Made by a program: the position numbers and the translations under genes | Origin: Vanilla planifolia | Taxonomy: Eukaryota > Streptophyta > Magnoliopsida > Asparagales > Orchidaceae | DNA: 64,000 bases | Direction of reading: 5' to 3' | Assembly (NCBI GenBank): GCA_023846275.1 | Contig: CM043865.1 | Location: forward strand, 32,254,412 to 32,318,411 | Notes under the pieces: model-generated | Database searches by the model: none | Told to the model about the DNA's origin: nothing | What the model saw: only the letters and a program-made list of their open reading frames with translations | Shown: positions 48,130 through 60,560 of the stretch, piece by piece | How positions within the stretch are numbered: the first letter of the stretch is position 1 | How the letters are laid out: each line of letters starts with the position of its first letter

Positions 48130-49321
48130 ATTTATGCATTAATTCATCAAAAGTCATGCTTGTAAAATCAATCATGGCAAATAATTCATATAATAATTTA
48201 TTAATAATAAGAAGACATACATATAATTATAAGTACATATTTTCATACAAATACATATAAAGGCATGACAACAGTGCATCAAAATCACATGCTTGGTATA
48301 AAATTTACATGCAATATTTTTAATTTTAACATATCAGTGCTATATCAAACGTATGCATATGTTATTATTGCTAAAGAATCTACTTCTCATGTAAGGTCTT
48401 ACTTTTAACAAAAGAGTACTTCATTAAGCATAGGTCTCATTTTCAACAAATCGACTCTACAAATGTCGTAGTACTTCATAAAGCAATGCATAAATACTTA
48501 TGTCATAGTACCTACCTCAAATTTTTTCTCGTTGTTTGGGATAATTTCATAACTATTTAATTTTCTTTTTTTTTAATTTCAACCTGTGAAATTATAATTT
48601 TCTCAACTCAACTTACAAAAATTTTGCACAAATTGAAAATTGTCAAAATATCAATGTAGAATTGCATAACTCACTTTATAAATTATGAAAAAACCTTTTT
48701 CTGTCATTTTTCTTGATTTCTATTTTTCTGAAACCATAATTTATGTAACTCAAGAGATTTTACACACCATCAACCCAATAGTCAAATAAGATACTAATTA
48801 AAACAAAATCCTAGCTTGTATTACCAAAAATTAAAAAAATTGAAAGAAAAAAAAATGAATGGTGGTTTCAAAACTCACGAATCCTCATCACTACAGCAAA
48901 CTTCTCCTCCTTGCTTTTCATCCATGTTTCAATGATTCTTGTCATCTTCGTCAGCGATGGAATGAGCTTCGACGAAGCTTCTGGCGGTCATGTGAAATTG
49001 CTACCTTAAGGTTTTGTCGAGCACGGGGACGTGTTGGATATGAGGGTATAGAAAAAAAGAAGTTTTGGTTTTGAAAACAGAAATTGAAACATACATGTAG
49101 ATATTTATTTATTAATGTTTGTCCTGATTAGCTTTAGTAAATCATGGAAATTCCAAATGAACTTCGATCGAGACGAAACAAATTTTAATATACTCATCTC
49201 AATGAACTCTATCCAAATTTATATTAATTTTTATATTTTGAAATACTTTATTTTCTAAAATTTTGATACACTTTATAAGAAATGTCAATGCATATCTGAT
49301 TTAACAATTGAGGGTATTACA
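48130..49321 (-). mobile_element. LTR-like segment beginning TGTAATACCCTC, minus orientation
   Basis: On the minus strand it begins TGTAATACCCTCAATTG at 49321. It is related to the forward segment at 32258 in two blocks: the first 200 bp, and a later stretch around TTGCATGTAAATTTTAT. Between them lies a GC-richer patch at 48860-49070, the layout of a long Ty3/gypsy LTR. Its left end was not found. It sits immediately left of sequence homologous to 45410 onward, so it probably inserted between duplicated units. Confidence 0.45.
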
Positions 49322-50122
49322 CCCTTGGACTAACTTAGGGCTTCCAAAGCCTTTTAAGTAATACAAAGTCAATTAAGGTTTGACATTTCAAATAAAAATT
49401 TTTTTACAAGTTGCAAGATACGCTTAAAAATAAAACCTAAAATGCTTATCACAAGTTTTTATGTTAAACACTTCTTCTTACGAAACCTAATCAAGATCGT
49501 CACGTGGCCCTAACCTTCTTTTAGGATCTAATCATGACTCATAAGCCCTCCTCACAAGAATCCTAAGAGCTCTCCCTCACCATAAAGCCATCCAAAGTCT
49601 CTTTCAAGGCCCCTTCGTGCATCTTTACCCTATAATTGAGCTCTTTCACTTAGCCTCAAGGCTTAACTAGAGATAACTAACCATGTTTGTTTGCAAAAAT
49701 TCCAATCCTAGGTTTGGTTTTTTTGGAAAAAAAAAATCTTGCTTAAGTCATAATATTGTCTTATGACATTATTAAATAAAAAATTAAATTTTCTCAAATA
49801 TTATAAATTCTTCTTATCTAAATTTTATAACTCAAATTTTATAATAAATATGAATTCTTCTAAGGCATATCAATTGCATATTTATAACAATATTTTTAAG
49901 AGATTAAGTCAACAATGTAATCACGGTGACATACCTTTTTTATATGACAAGTCATGTTACTCATTTTGGTGGGAATGATCACTTCGACTAGTCAAACGAT
50001 TCTTTTTCTGACTTTTGAATACATAATTTGTGAACGATGACCGAACTAAAAGCTTTATATAATTAAGTTGCCTCATCTTTATCGTTTCATGTCATCCTCT
50101 CAAAGCATCTCATATAAAAAAC

Positions 50123-50153
<31 letters not shown>

Positions 50154-50380
50154 AGAATCAAAAGAGAAAAAGTGAAAACATGGTTTTTTAAATTATAAAT
50201 TGACAACAAAAATTAAAAACTCCAAGCAGAGCCAGTGATTAATTGCATATTAATAATCTGTTTTAAAAATACAGAATTTGTTAGCTTGTCCTGTTATATA
50301 GTAATCTTTTTCTTTTGCTTTTATCATATAATTTATAGATTCAAGTAATCTAAGACTTTTTAATTAAAGGGTTTGAAGAT
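49322..50380 (+). pseudogene. P450 tail relic 3 with shared flanks
   Basis: It aligns with 45410-46510. At 49958-49990 ACTCATTTTGGTGGGAATGATCACTTCGAC is the most diverged version of the P450 C-terminal codons. It is followed by the P450 3' flank (CCTCATCTTTATCGTTTCATG, GAGAAAAAGTGAAAACATGG). A pure A-tract lies at about 50123-50150 and another at 50395-50420. Confidence 0.6.
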
Positions 50381-52829
50381 GCAAAAAATTCTCAAAAAAA
50401 AAAAAAAAAAAAAAAAAAAAGAAGAATGGTAGAATGCAGAAGACCTATATGAACATTTCTATATTATATGATAGGTAATATCACAACATACAATTAACCT
50501 AACAATATGATTTAAATTCTTAATTAAATATTCTAATCATCACTATGATATGTCAAATAAATTAGTTATATCATATAATGATGTTATTAAATTATATGGT
50601 TAGTATATTTCTATCATTTTAACACTTTTTTATTTCAGTTTAAACTTAAATAAAACATGAATCATGATACTTCTAATGCAATTCAATTAATGTGCAAGTC
50701 AAGTTCAGTCATTAAATTATGTAAACTTATGAGATAAAATAAACACTAAGAAAGAATGCATGAGTATTGACCATTAGGTGTGTGAAAGAGTAAAGTTATG
50801 CATGAATCTATATGGGACAAAAATTTTGTAGGCTTTAACATTCTATCAAAGCAAAGTAAATCAAGATGTGCTCTAGTTAGATTCCATCCCATCAAGAGCA
50901 ATGAACATATGCCTACACCCTTGTGAAAGTCAGAGCAAAAGATCTTCTTTGACCATCATCAATGCTTACTAACTTTGTTCATAGCACTCTTTAACACATT
51001 ATAAATACAAGTATATGATTTTGTTATCAAACTATCACAAAACAATATAAGATTAAAAAAAAAAGCATGTCAGGAAGTCCAACAGAGAGTATCAAATGAT
51101 TCAATGGACTACAGGATGACTTGATAAGGTAAATAGAATTTGTTTGATGGGGTAACTATGACATAAATTATGGAATAAAAGGTGATAAAAACCAATTAAA
51201 TTAGAAAATAGAGAAAATACATATGAAAATATGAATTATGTTGAACTAAGTAGAGAAGTTATAATTGACATATATTTTTTGTAATTTTAGAAAGAAAGAA
51301 GAGAAACAAAAGGACTAAACTATTTGATATCTTGTAGATAGATTAAATGATTAATCTATGGGTAAAGTATGATGTTATGTTCACATAAAGTGTTTAGTAA
51401 TATGTATAACTTGTTGAATTAGAAGATTAATAATTTATTGATTGACATGAATATATGAAATTCATGTGATACGTTGAATGCCTTGGATGATGAAATGTTT
51501 ATTATTATGTGCTGAATATGTGAACGAATTATTACATGTTGCATACAAGTATTTTATTACTAATCTACAAAAATGTAGAAATGAAAAATGTGGTTAAAAA
51601 TGAGAAAATGGATCAATTAATCAAATGAACGAAAAACTAGAAATGCCATTAAAAATCAAGAAATCACTAATGTGCCATGTGAAATGAAAAGGCATTTGGA
51701 AATGATAATGGTGCTAATATAACATGTTAATTGAAAAACAAAAAACTACTACTAAGAATGAAGAAATTGTTAATGAAAACAAGCATGATTGCATTGTAAT
51801 ATTTATTGATTTGTTCCTTAAATATTGAAAAATAAGAGATTTGTGATTTTTATCATGCTTAAGTACTCCAAAATGGGGATACTAACTAGTTGTTATAGGA
51901 AATAAGGTAGGAACAATTTGACAGATTTATGTGGTTTAACTTAATCAAGAGAAACTTAGACTTAATAAGAAAAGATGATGTAAAGCATTATTATAATTTG
52001 AGTTTTCACCATAACTAAGTTTTACATTAAAATGGGCATATTGACTAACACTCATGTGAAATGGGTTTGCTAAATTAGTCCTTTTCAAGGGTATAACCTG
52101 GTTAAGAGAAAATGAGTTAATTAATGAAAATCAAATAAGGATAGAAAGTTTTATAATATTTTAATTACATTTGAAATGAATATCATTTTATAGATGTAGT
52201 ATGATACAATTATTATTACGTAATAAAGACCCCTGTGTGTGGCATGATCCAATATTGTTTGCTTTGCAATACGATGATTGTGTTGCTTTTATATGATGGG
52301 TCTATGAAGGTGGTTCAGTTTACATTAGTTAGCAGATATAATTAATACACCACATGAGAAACAAGACGAGTAGTGAGAGTAGCCATCTACATACTGAAAT
52401 ATAGAACGAAATAAGTTGCCAACTTTGACATCATGAAAGTTAAAGTGCTTGTCTATTGTGAATAATGGTGGAGTTGTGATAATTGTATTTGAGTATGGAC
52501 TTGACTAATATATAAATATTATTTTCATTGCATGAACTTATTCTATTTTATGTTTTGGTAAGAATGTTACAAACATATGTTAGTATGATGTATTTTTTCC
52601 ATTACAATGATATTATACTATAATAAAAAAATATTATATTTATATCAATTTCATTAAATGATGTAGATAGTTTTATAAATATTAAAAAATATATATATGA
52701 AAGTGGGAAGTGTGTTTATGACACTAGGGTTTTGCCACATTATTGGATGCATAGATGGTGGGTTAAGGTCAACGGTCATGATAATGTTTAAAGTGCAATC
52801 ATCTCTATTCAAATTTGATATTTTTCATA

Positions 52830-53884
52830 AAAAAAAGGAAAACAATCTTTATAAATAATCTTTGTCTTGATCTTTGCAAATAGTCTTTATCAAAGTGTTA
52901 CTTTGTTTTTAACAATTTCTCAAAATACTTAAAATTTAACTTGTTTTTTAAAAATAAACCCAACTCATTTGATGACAAGCATTAACAAATAGTAAACCAA
53001 TGCTTACTATCACAAAGTGATGTAGTTCTCATAAGCCCACATAGATCGACAATGATTAACTTAAGGTATTTGTATCTTCTCAAGATTTCAAAATTGTTCA
53101 CTTAGAAAATGCTGTCTTGCTTGTTTTCTCACATAATATCTTCAAGCTTGTGATACTAAGTTTCACATATTGCAAGTAACACGACCTAGATCTATTGCTC
53201 TCTTTAGCGACGTGAACTAGATTTATCACATTAGAGATACTAAATAGGAACTTATTATTTTTTTTTTCATTTGCACACTTATTATAGATTGGCTAGCATT
53301 TTAACATTAATAAAATTAGATCTTTTTTCAAATAAAATTGCATGAACACTATCTATCAATTGTGTCATAGTTAATAGATTATGCGTCAAGTTAAAGATGA
53401 AAAAAATATTAAAAAGTATTTTTTTTTACCATAAGCAATCATCACAACAAGCATATTTGTTGTCTCAAACTTGAATCTACTTGTTGTCTCCATGTCAAAA
53501 CTTGTACATTTTGCGAATCTTCAAGCACTCTTTGTAGTGAAAATGGACAAAAAATAGCTTACTCTTCTCATTTTTTCTTCAACGTACTTTTTGTGCGAGC
53601 CTTGATTCCTATAATTCACTTTCACAAGCCAAAACTTTAGTAATTGTAGTGTTGAGTGTTCTAATATTCTCTTTTTTTTTCACCATTGGATAGCTTCTCT
53701 TGTGCATCAAAATGATCTTTTCAATTACCTTTATTGCATCCTCTTCCATGATAACCTCTTCTTCAACACGCTTTTCCAATGAAGTCTTCTTGTTTGTTTG
53801 CCTTCCCTTCACTTGAGAAGCTTGAAGTGTATTTTTTTTAATTTTTGTAGATTCCATCTTTTCTTTAAGGTTGAAAACAACCAT
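52830..53884 (-). pseudogene. Copia gag-to-integrase relic, copy B (uninterrupted)
   Basis: This is the counterpart of the copia relic in copy A, here in one piece. From 53884 down: a Lys/Glu-rich gag tail; then SRSCYLQYVKLSITSLKIL (GAG_pre-integrase) at about 53130-53190; then the integrase block at about 52900-53090. The order gag, GAG_pre-integrase, integrase on one strand is that of Ty1/copia. Many stops and frameshifts show it is dead. Its presence in both A and B means it inserted before the duplication. RT and RNase H were not found to the left. Confidence 0.7.
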
Positions 53885-54992
53885 TTAGTTTTTCAAATGA
53901 AAGAAAGGCATATCCTTAATTTCCTCAACAATAATTGCTATATAGCTATACTTTTGAGTTAGACATCATAAAATTTTGAAAAAACCATAGTTTCATTTGT
54001 ATTTTTTTAATAAAACTCATTTGCCTAACAATCATAATTATTTTAAACAAAAAATCTTATAATATTTCATTGCACATCATAATCAAAACTTTCAACTCAT
54101 TTCATAGAACTTGAAATTTCATTATTAGTACCTTGGAAGAGTTGTAGAAGTTTTTTTTGTAATACATTTTTTTTTATCTTTAAAGTGGTGATTGTTATAA
54201 TTCTTGAGAAAATCATGTGATGAATGACTTGTTGAACGATAAATAATTGCTTTGAATCTCTATTTTTTGTTCTCCTTCAATTGGCCTTCATGATCATCAT
54301 TTTTGTTATACCCTCTCTCTGTTAAATCATAAATTTCTTGAGATATAATTAAAATTTTTATTTTAATATTCTAAATTTTTTAATTCTCATCCATGAAATT
54401 GGGAACTAATTTCATATCGAACAATAAACGTTGCCTTTAAATATTTTTTTTGGTTCTACTTCAACTATCTCTATCATCATTCTTTTCATGACTCACTCGA
54501 GCAAATCTTAAATATTTAAGTTCTACATAAAATCTTCAGGTCAATACTTCAACATTCTTAGCTGTCTTCTTTGAACATGTGAACGAGAGCTTGGGAAATG
54601 CCCATAAAACTTCCATTGATTGTCATTGTCTCTCCTCTCAATTCAACATTCGATGGGGCCATTCGTCGGAGCAATCATGCAGTAATACCAAACTTTTTGA
54701 AGGATGATATTTGCAATAAATGTTAATAAGATAATATCAAAGAGAAAAAATAGTTTAACTTTTAGGAATTACATGCATATTTTAATTAATTTCAACAGAA
54801 TCTTTTTAAATTGAATCGCAAAATAACTAATTGTATTAAAATATAAGAATATTAATCACCAGATTTAAACAATAATTTATTATTGTTCAGTAATTGAGAA
54901 GAATATTTCAAAAGACAAGTCACACACAAAAATCAAATTAAAAAAAAAAGAACTAAAAATCTGTTTTCTCTTTTGCTTCTCTCCCCTCCAAC
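53885..54992. other. AT-rich DNA upstream of the P450, ending in its promoter
   Basis: No gene recognised. The left end is shared with copy A up to about 54150; the rest has no counterpart there because of the deletion. A pyrimidine-rich stretch (TTTTCTCTTTTGCTTCTCTC) at 54964-54983 lies just before the TATA box and resembles a plant Y-patch. Confidence 0.4.
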
Positions 54993-54999
54993 TATATAA
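54993..54999 (+). promoter_or_regulatory. TATA box of the P450 gene
   Basis: CTATATAAG lies about 60 bp upstream of the ATG at 55056, which predicts a leader of about 30 nt. The pyrimidine-rich stretch immediately upstream supports a core promoter here. Confidence 0.65.
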
Positions 55000-55055
55000 G
55001 CTGGGGACGACACAACGCATTGCAACAGCCGATTGCCATACAGAAGGTAACTACA

Positions 55056-56662
55056 ATGATAACTCTAACCGTTGGCCTTCTCCTCCTCCTCCACCTCCTT
55101 CCACTTCTCGTCCTACTCTTCTCGCAAAAATCATCCCGCATCAACCGGAGAGACCGTTGCGGTGGACGTGTCCTCCCACCGGGTCCTCGACCACTCCCTT
55201 TCATCGGTAACCTCCACGAGCTTATAGGCCAGACTATTCACATCGCCCTCCGCCGCCTCTCTAAAGAGCATGGCTCCCTCATGCACCTCAAACTCGGCAC
55301 CACCTACGCCGTGGTCGCCTCCTCCGCTGAGGCTGCCTCCGAGATCCTCAGGGCACAGGACGCCAACTTCTGCAGCCGACCCCGACTAGCTGCCGTCACG
55401 CGGTTCTCCTACGGCGGACTCGATATCGGCACGTCCCCGTTCGGAGACCGGTGGAAAAAGTTGAGGCGGTTCGCCGGCGCCAAGATGTTCGGTCTCCACA
55501 AGGTGGAGTCTTTCTCGTGGATCAGGTTCCAGGAAGTGGAGACGTTGGTGAGCTCCATAAGAAGTGCTTCCTCGCAGGGAAAACTCATAAATCTGAGCGA
55601 AATGGCTCTGTGTCTCTTCAATAACATAGCTTACAGAGAGGTGTTCAGCAAAAGGGTTTCCGCCGAGGGGGACTGTACTGTGAGCCCACACCATGGGCTC
55701 ATCAAAGAGATGATGGAACTCATGGCGGGCTTCAATTTTAGAGACTTCTTTCCTTCCCTTTGGTGGGTTGATGTGCTCTCGGGGTGGAAGGCGAAGCTTG
55801 ACGGACGGTTCAGAGAGATGGACCGAACCTTTGAGAAAGAGATACAGGAGAGATTGAAGAACGGCTTGGGAAGATACGGAGACTTCCTCGACGAAATTTT
55901 GCAGAGGGAACTCGAATTCGACCCTTCTCTTGGTTTCCATCTTTCTCGAAATGATGTCAAGGCTCTTCTTATGGTAATCACTTCCCAATTCAGCTCGTGT
56001 AAAGATCCCATTTTTTAATGCACAAGTGTTTTTTTTCTTTCCTTTCGCAGGACATGTTTTTGGGAGGAACTGATACCAGTGCGGTCACTCTGGAATGGGG
56101 AATGGCGGAGCTCATGAGGAATCCGGCGATCAGAAAGAAGGCACAGGAAGAGGTCCGTCGGATCGCTGGAGAAGAAGGGATGGTGAAGGAGAAGGATATC
56201 AATCAACTCCACTACCTCAAGATGGTGATCAAGGAAACTCTGCGGTTGCATCCTCCGACCACATTGCTTGCCCCACACGAGTGTATGCGGGACACCAAGC
56301 TACAGGGTTACGACGTTACGGCCAAGACGATGGCCATCATCAATGCGTGGGCCATAGGGAGAGATCCCCGGAGCTGGGATCGTCCGGAAGCATTCTGGCC
56401 GGAGAGGTTCGAGGTCAGGCGGGTCGACTTCAGGGGAAGCTCCTTCGAGCTTATACCGTTCGGGTCGGGGCGAAGGATCTGCCCCGGAATGGCGCTTGGG
56501 CTCGCCGGCATCGAGCTTGCTTTTGCTAATATTTTGTGCCACTTCGATTGGGATCTGCCAAATGGGACGACCCCGGAGGAATTGGACATGGAGGAGCGGT
56601 TTGGGTTGTCAACTCGCAGAAAGAAACCACTTGTCTTAGTGGCGGCGATCCCTCCGCGTTGA
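55056..56662 (+). CDS. Cytochrome P450, CYP71 clan (CYP71-like), two exons
   Basis: This heme monooxygenase is ER-anchored and uses NADPH-P450 reductase; its substrate cannot be read from the sequence. Exons are 55056-55973 and 56051-56662, with a 77 bp intron (ATG|GTAATC ... TTTCGCAG|GACATG) in phase 0 just before the I-helix, the usual CYP71 intron site. The product has 509 residues. In order: hydrophobic Leu-rich anchor (2-22), proline hinge PPGP (41-44), oxygen-binding GGTDTS (311-316), K-helix ETLR (368-371), WPERF (422-426), and heme loop FGSGRRICPG (443-452) with Cys450 as the heme ligand. All key residues are present and no stop interrupts. The start is the ATG at 55056; the frame is open a little farther upstream but without ATG. 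The gene is GC-rich in AT-rich surroundings. Family is confident, subfamily is not. Confidence 0.93.
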
Positions 56663-56667
56663 ATAAA
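56662..56667 (+). promoter_or_regulatory. AATAAA motif at the P450 stop codon
   Basis: AATAAA begins at the last base of the TGA stop. It could act as a near-upstream polyadenylation signal, but the AT-rich 3' flank offers many alternatives, including AATATAATAATT about 40 bp on. Confidence 0.3.
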
Positions 56668-57429
56668 AAAGTCATGCACTTTGATCCTGTTAAATGTGTA
56701 ATATAATAATTTCCCCCATTTTTATGGTTTCTTGCATCCTCTAAAGCACCTCTGCAAAAAAAATAAAAAATAAAAAAAATAAAAAGAAAAAGAGAAAAAG
56801 TGAAAACATGGTTTTTTAAATTATAAATTGACAACAAAAAATAAAAACACCAGGCAGCGCGAGAGATTAATTTAATATAAAATCGGGTTAATAATCTGTT
56901 TTAAAAATACAGAATTTGCTTCGATGTATATACTGTGTGTTTGTTTGCTTGTCCCGCTATGTAGTATTCTTTTTCTTTTGCTTTTATTAAAAAAACTAAA
57001 TCTAAATGCAAGATTTGGGGACTATGAGTTTTTAACGTACATACAAATATATAAACGGTATATTATTTTTTTATCATATAATTCACACGTTCAAATAATT
57101 TGAGATTTTTTTGTTAAAAAAGAGTTTCAATATAAACATGTGAAATTCTAACAAATTAAATTATATTTTATTCACATGAATTCTATATATCATTAATATA
57201 TCAATTTTGATATCAAGTCAAAAAAAGTTTGTAACTAGCATTCATAAAATTTTCATAACATGTGTCAAATTTAGTAGTAAGGAGTTCAAATACACTTTGC
57301 GTAGATGTCTAATTATTATGAAAAAGGAAATTTTTCTTAGAAATGAAATAATTAAAGGATAATAAAAAATATATGAACAATGACATTAAAAAAATAAGAA
57401 GAGTAATTTGATACTCAAAGAAGGTTCAA

Positions 57430-57690
57430 GTAATATCAATTCTAGTTTTTCATCAAGAGGAATTAACACAAGTATTGTACTTCAGAAAAGATGTAGAGGT
57501 AAGTTTCAACCAAAAATATTAAGACTTTTAAGATGTTTTGTTTGTGATGAAATATAACATTTTGTTAAGTACTATCCTAAGGTTAAGGAATAAAAATTAA
57601 CTTGTACACCTTAGGGCACTAGTAGAGGAACAATAATTTGTGATAGGAATGTTATATATTTCTTAGTAGATAGAGGTTGCAAATATTGGG
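57430..57690 (+). pseudogene. Possible retroelement CCHC-knuckle relic
   Basis: At about 57535-57580 the plus strand reads CFVCDEI, stop, HFVKYYPK, close to a CX2CX4HX4C zinc knuckle whose last Cys is changed to Tyr. A basic stretch (QKRCRGKFQPK) precedes it, and LVDRGCKY at about 57665, which could be a degraded retroviral-type protease LVDTGA motif, follows. The order gag knuckle then protease would fit a retrotransposon. Evidence is thin. Confidence 0.3.
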
Positions 57691-59959
57691 AAGGAATTGA
57701 GGCCAATAGCTTATTCTAGATCTCAATAAAAACCTCCTTAATAGAGGCATTACGTCTCATTTTTGGTAGCCATGGCATGTTAAATTCTCCTTAATTCTAT
57801 TAAATTAATACTTATAATTATTTAAGCTTGCTTCTATAAATCATGCTCATAAAGAGGATTATGTAGGGTGGTGATAAATGTGAAGTGACATGATGAGGAA
57901 GGAAATTTGGCTGAATGTTTGTTTGTGGATATTGTAAAATAGAGAAAAAAAGCATCTAGTGTATAAATATGAACTAAGAAACTTTACTCACATAAGTATG
58001 AGTCAATGTTCATATAAGTACAATAATGTTATAAATGTTAACAATTTGATGTGTTCAATATGATAAGGAAGTTTTGGTACCATAAAAGTATGATATTAAT
58101 TTATTCAATAATATGATCAATTATGAAAAGATATGGTGTGGGGCACAACACTTGATTAGTGACTATACAAGGTTGATGGCATTATTGTACATAGATGTAA
58201 ATAAAGAAAATAAAAAGTTGGTCCAAGTAATATCGTATAGTGTGATAATAAGAGAAGAAAAATATTCTAGGTTCGATAAGCTCAAGAAAGCTAATATATC
58301 ATACAACATAATTATATAAATATGATCAACTTGAAAGAAACATTAGACATGATGATTGTCAGGTTCTAATGAGTAATTAACATGCACAATGTATATAAGA
58401 GAACAAATAGTAATCATATAATTATGATTAGAGGAATTATTAGTTAGTAAATATCGATTTGGCTCTTTGTACGACAAATTTTATATGATATTTCTATGTT
58501 GTGAAGTCATAAAATAAACTGAGATTTGCAATTGATTGGTTCTCAATCCCAGCAACTTAGGTGCTGTAGATTTATGGGTTATAGAATGACATGATTAGAG
58601 GATGTTACATTAATATTAAAGGAATGTAGATCATTGGATTACCATGGTTTAATCCTAACTACCTAAGAGAGGAATTAAGGTTTGTGGTCATTATATATTA
58701 ATGATTTCTTAATTAACCTAGAGACTCTAGCCATTAAATTAAGGAATAGAGAGAAGAACTATTACAAGTTAGAAGAGAAATAAGGATCTCTATATTTGGA
58801 GAAAGAAAAGCTTACACTTGGTGGAGTCCTTTACTTGAATTGTGTTTGTCTTGAATGATTTTCACCTTTTCATTAATCTAAATGATAAATTGATAAATTT
58901 TGTCCTTATTAAGACTTTTTAGAATTATTAGAATTTTCAAGAGTATTTTTTGATTATCTCTTAATTGATATTTTTATGAAAGTTTATTAAAAGTAATGCA
59001 CGTTTAATTTTGGCTCTTACTTAAGGTGTTATTGTTAAGTTTTTGATAGATGCTTGCTCTTGTTGAGATTCATTAATGCAAGCAATTTATTAATTATTTT
59101 GGATTTTGTGATGATTTAAAGCATAATCACCTTATTCAAGATTAACATGCTTTTAAATTATTAAAAATTGATGATTTGATAATAAATTAACTACATAAAA
59201 TTAAGACTCAAATATATGTTATTAAGAGTTCATGATCTTGATAATGTTGTAGGAAAACTCATGAACCAAGTATTAATTAAAACAAGTTTTCATTATTCTC
59301 TAATTCTTATATGAAAATAATATCATATGAAAATTATTTCTTAGTGAATCACTAGGTGTATCTTTAAATATTTACATGTTTATAGAGATCTTACAAATTT
59401 TGACATGAGCTCCACCTTGAACTAAGATTTGATGAAAATACTTGATTTTACATGAGTGATCATTAAAATAAATTTGAGAATAATTCTTGCACAGTTAAAC
59501 TTAGACTAAGACTTTGGACACTATGATAGAAACCTAAATTTTGGCAAAACCCTAAGTATTCTTGAGGCCAAGCATTGCATGCCAAGATTTTTCTTTGGAA
59601 GCTAGCAACATAGCTTAGTTAAGTCATAAAGAGGCATGCTTGAACCATGGAATGATAAAAATGGCTTCTATGGTTAAGGAAGTCCTCATTTGCTAATGAA
59701 GGAACTAATAGGGCTTGGTTAGATGCCTTAAAAGAGGACTATGTTGTTTGAGAATTTGTCTAAGCTTGTAAGAATTTTGTTCTACTAGGTGAGGTTTATG
59801 TAGATCTGATAGCTAGTAAATGATTTGAGGTAAATCCTTAGAAATTGATTTTATATTTTGTTGAAGACTCTTAAGAGATCATTATAAGTGATATAAGTCT
59901 TTAATAGGCTATGGTTAAGGCTTATCATAAAACTAAATTAGGATAAACCAAGTAAGGGA
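57691..59959. other. AT-rich DNA without a recognised gene
   Basis: No coding signature on either strand. The 68-codon plus-strand frame at 58113-58319 has no recognisable family. The right part lies where the 5' part of the copia gag at 60 kb would be expected, but I could not align it. Confidence 0.35.
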
Positions 59960-60560
59960 GGTTATAGATAGATTTAGGAATGATTGGTTTCAAGATAGAT
60001 TTGATGAATAAAAATCTTTATCTATGAATAACTAAAGTATCATTGTTTTAAAGTTTGAGAATGTTGAATTAAGGAAAAAAAATTATGTTTTCAAAGAAAA
60101 ACTAGCTCAATTTGTATTGTTGCAAAAAACATTTGATGATTTTAAAGCAAAGTGGGTTGGCCCTTTCTTAAGTGTGTCTTATCATGCATGATCACATTCA
60201 CATGTGCATCATCATGTGTCATCAAATCATCATATGAGAATAAATAATGCTTATATGCATGATCACTCTTTTACTACACCTTATCTCAACTGAAGTACAA
60301 ATTAATGAAATCTTTGTTCCTTGCATACACCTCTTACTCATGGTACATCCAACATTGTATGTAATTATTGTTCTAGACATAGACATGTTTCTTTTTATTG
60401 CCCAATTAAGAAATTTATTAATTTGAAAGAAAATAAGTATAAATGGATTTCTAAAAGGACATATGTGGAAAATACTTTTGCTAAATCAACTCAATCACAC
60501 ACTACCACTTGAACTTAGGATGGCTTGGATTCCTAAACATAAAGCTTAGGTAGTTGTATA
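59960..60560 (+). pseudogene. Ty1/copia gag relic with zinc knuckle
   Basis: At 60057-60163 the plus strand encodes a coiled-coil-like segment with ENVELRKK, then EKLAQFVLLQKTFDDF. This is the pattern 'eN.eLk.....ek.lakF..g.~nl~~lL' found before the knuckle in many plant copia gag proteins. A perfect CX2CX4HX4C knuckle, CNYCSRHRHVSFYC, follows at 60360-60401, then KYKWISKRT, matching the 'kWvPKgt' motif that comes after the knuckle. Stops separate the two halves, and no protease or pol was recognised farther right, so this is a dead fragment. Confidence 0.65.

Larger units (their letters stand above)
50878..57418 (+). repeat. P450 segmental duplication, copy B (intact gene)
   Basis: It aligns with copy A at 35508-44215. 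It keeps the empty target site of the nested LTR insertion (near 53095) and the complete P450 gene. It also has an extra segment of roughly 80 bp at about 52237-52320 that copy A lacks. From 50878 to 52830 the sequence is AT-rich and without a recognised gene; around 51840-52140 two related blocks with TTTTATCAT.CTTAAGTACTCC and TTTCACCATAACTAAGTTTT suggest an internal tandem repeat of about 150 bp, present in A too. Confidence 0.85.

Noticed and set aside
55020-55055. Upstream extension of the P450 frame
   Set aside because: The extra twelve codons begin with TTG, not ATG; the ATG at 55056 directly precedes the hydrophobic anchor and gives a normal CYP71 length.
55386-55988. 200-codon minus-strand frame over P450 exon 1
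   Set aside because: Antisense shadow of a GC-rich exon; no domain and no ordered motifs.
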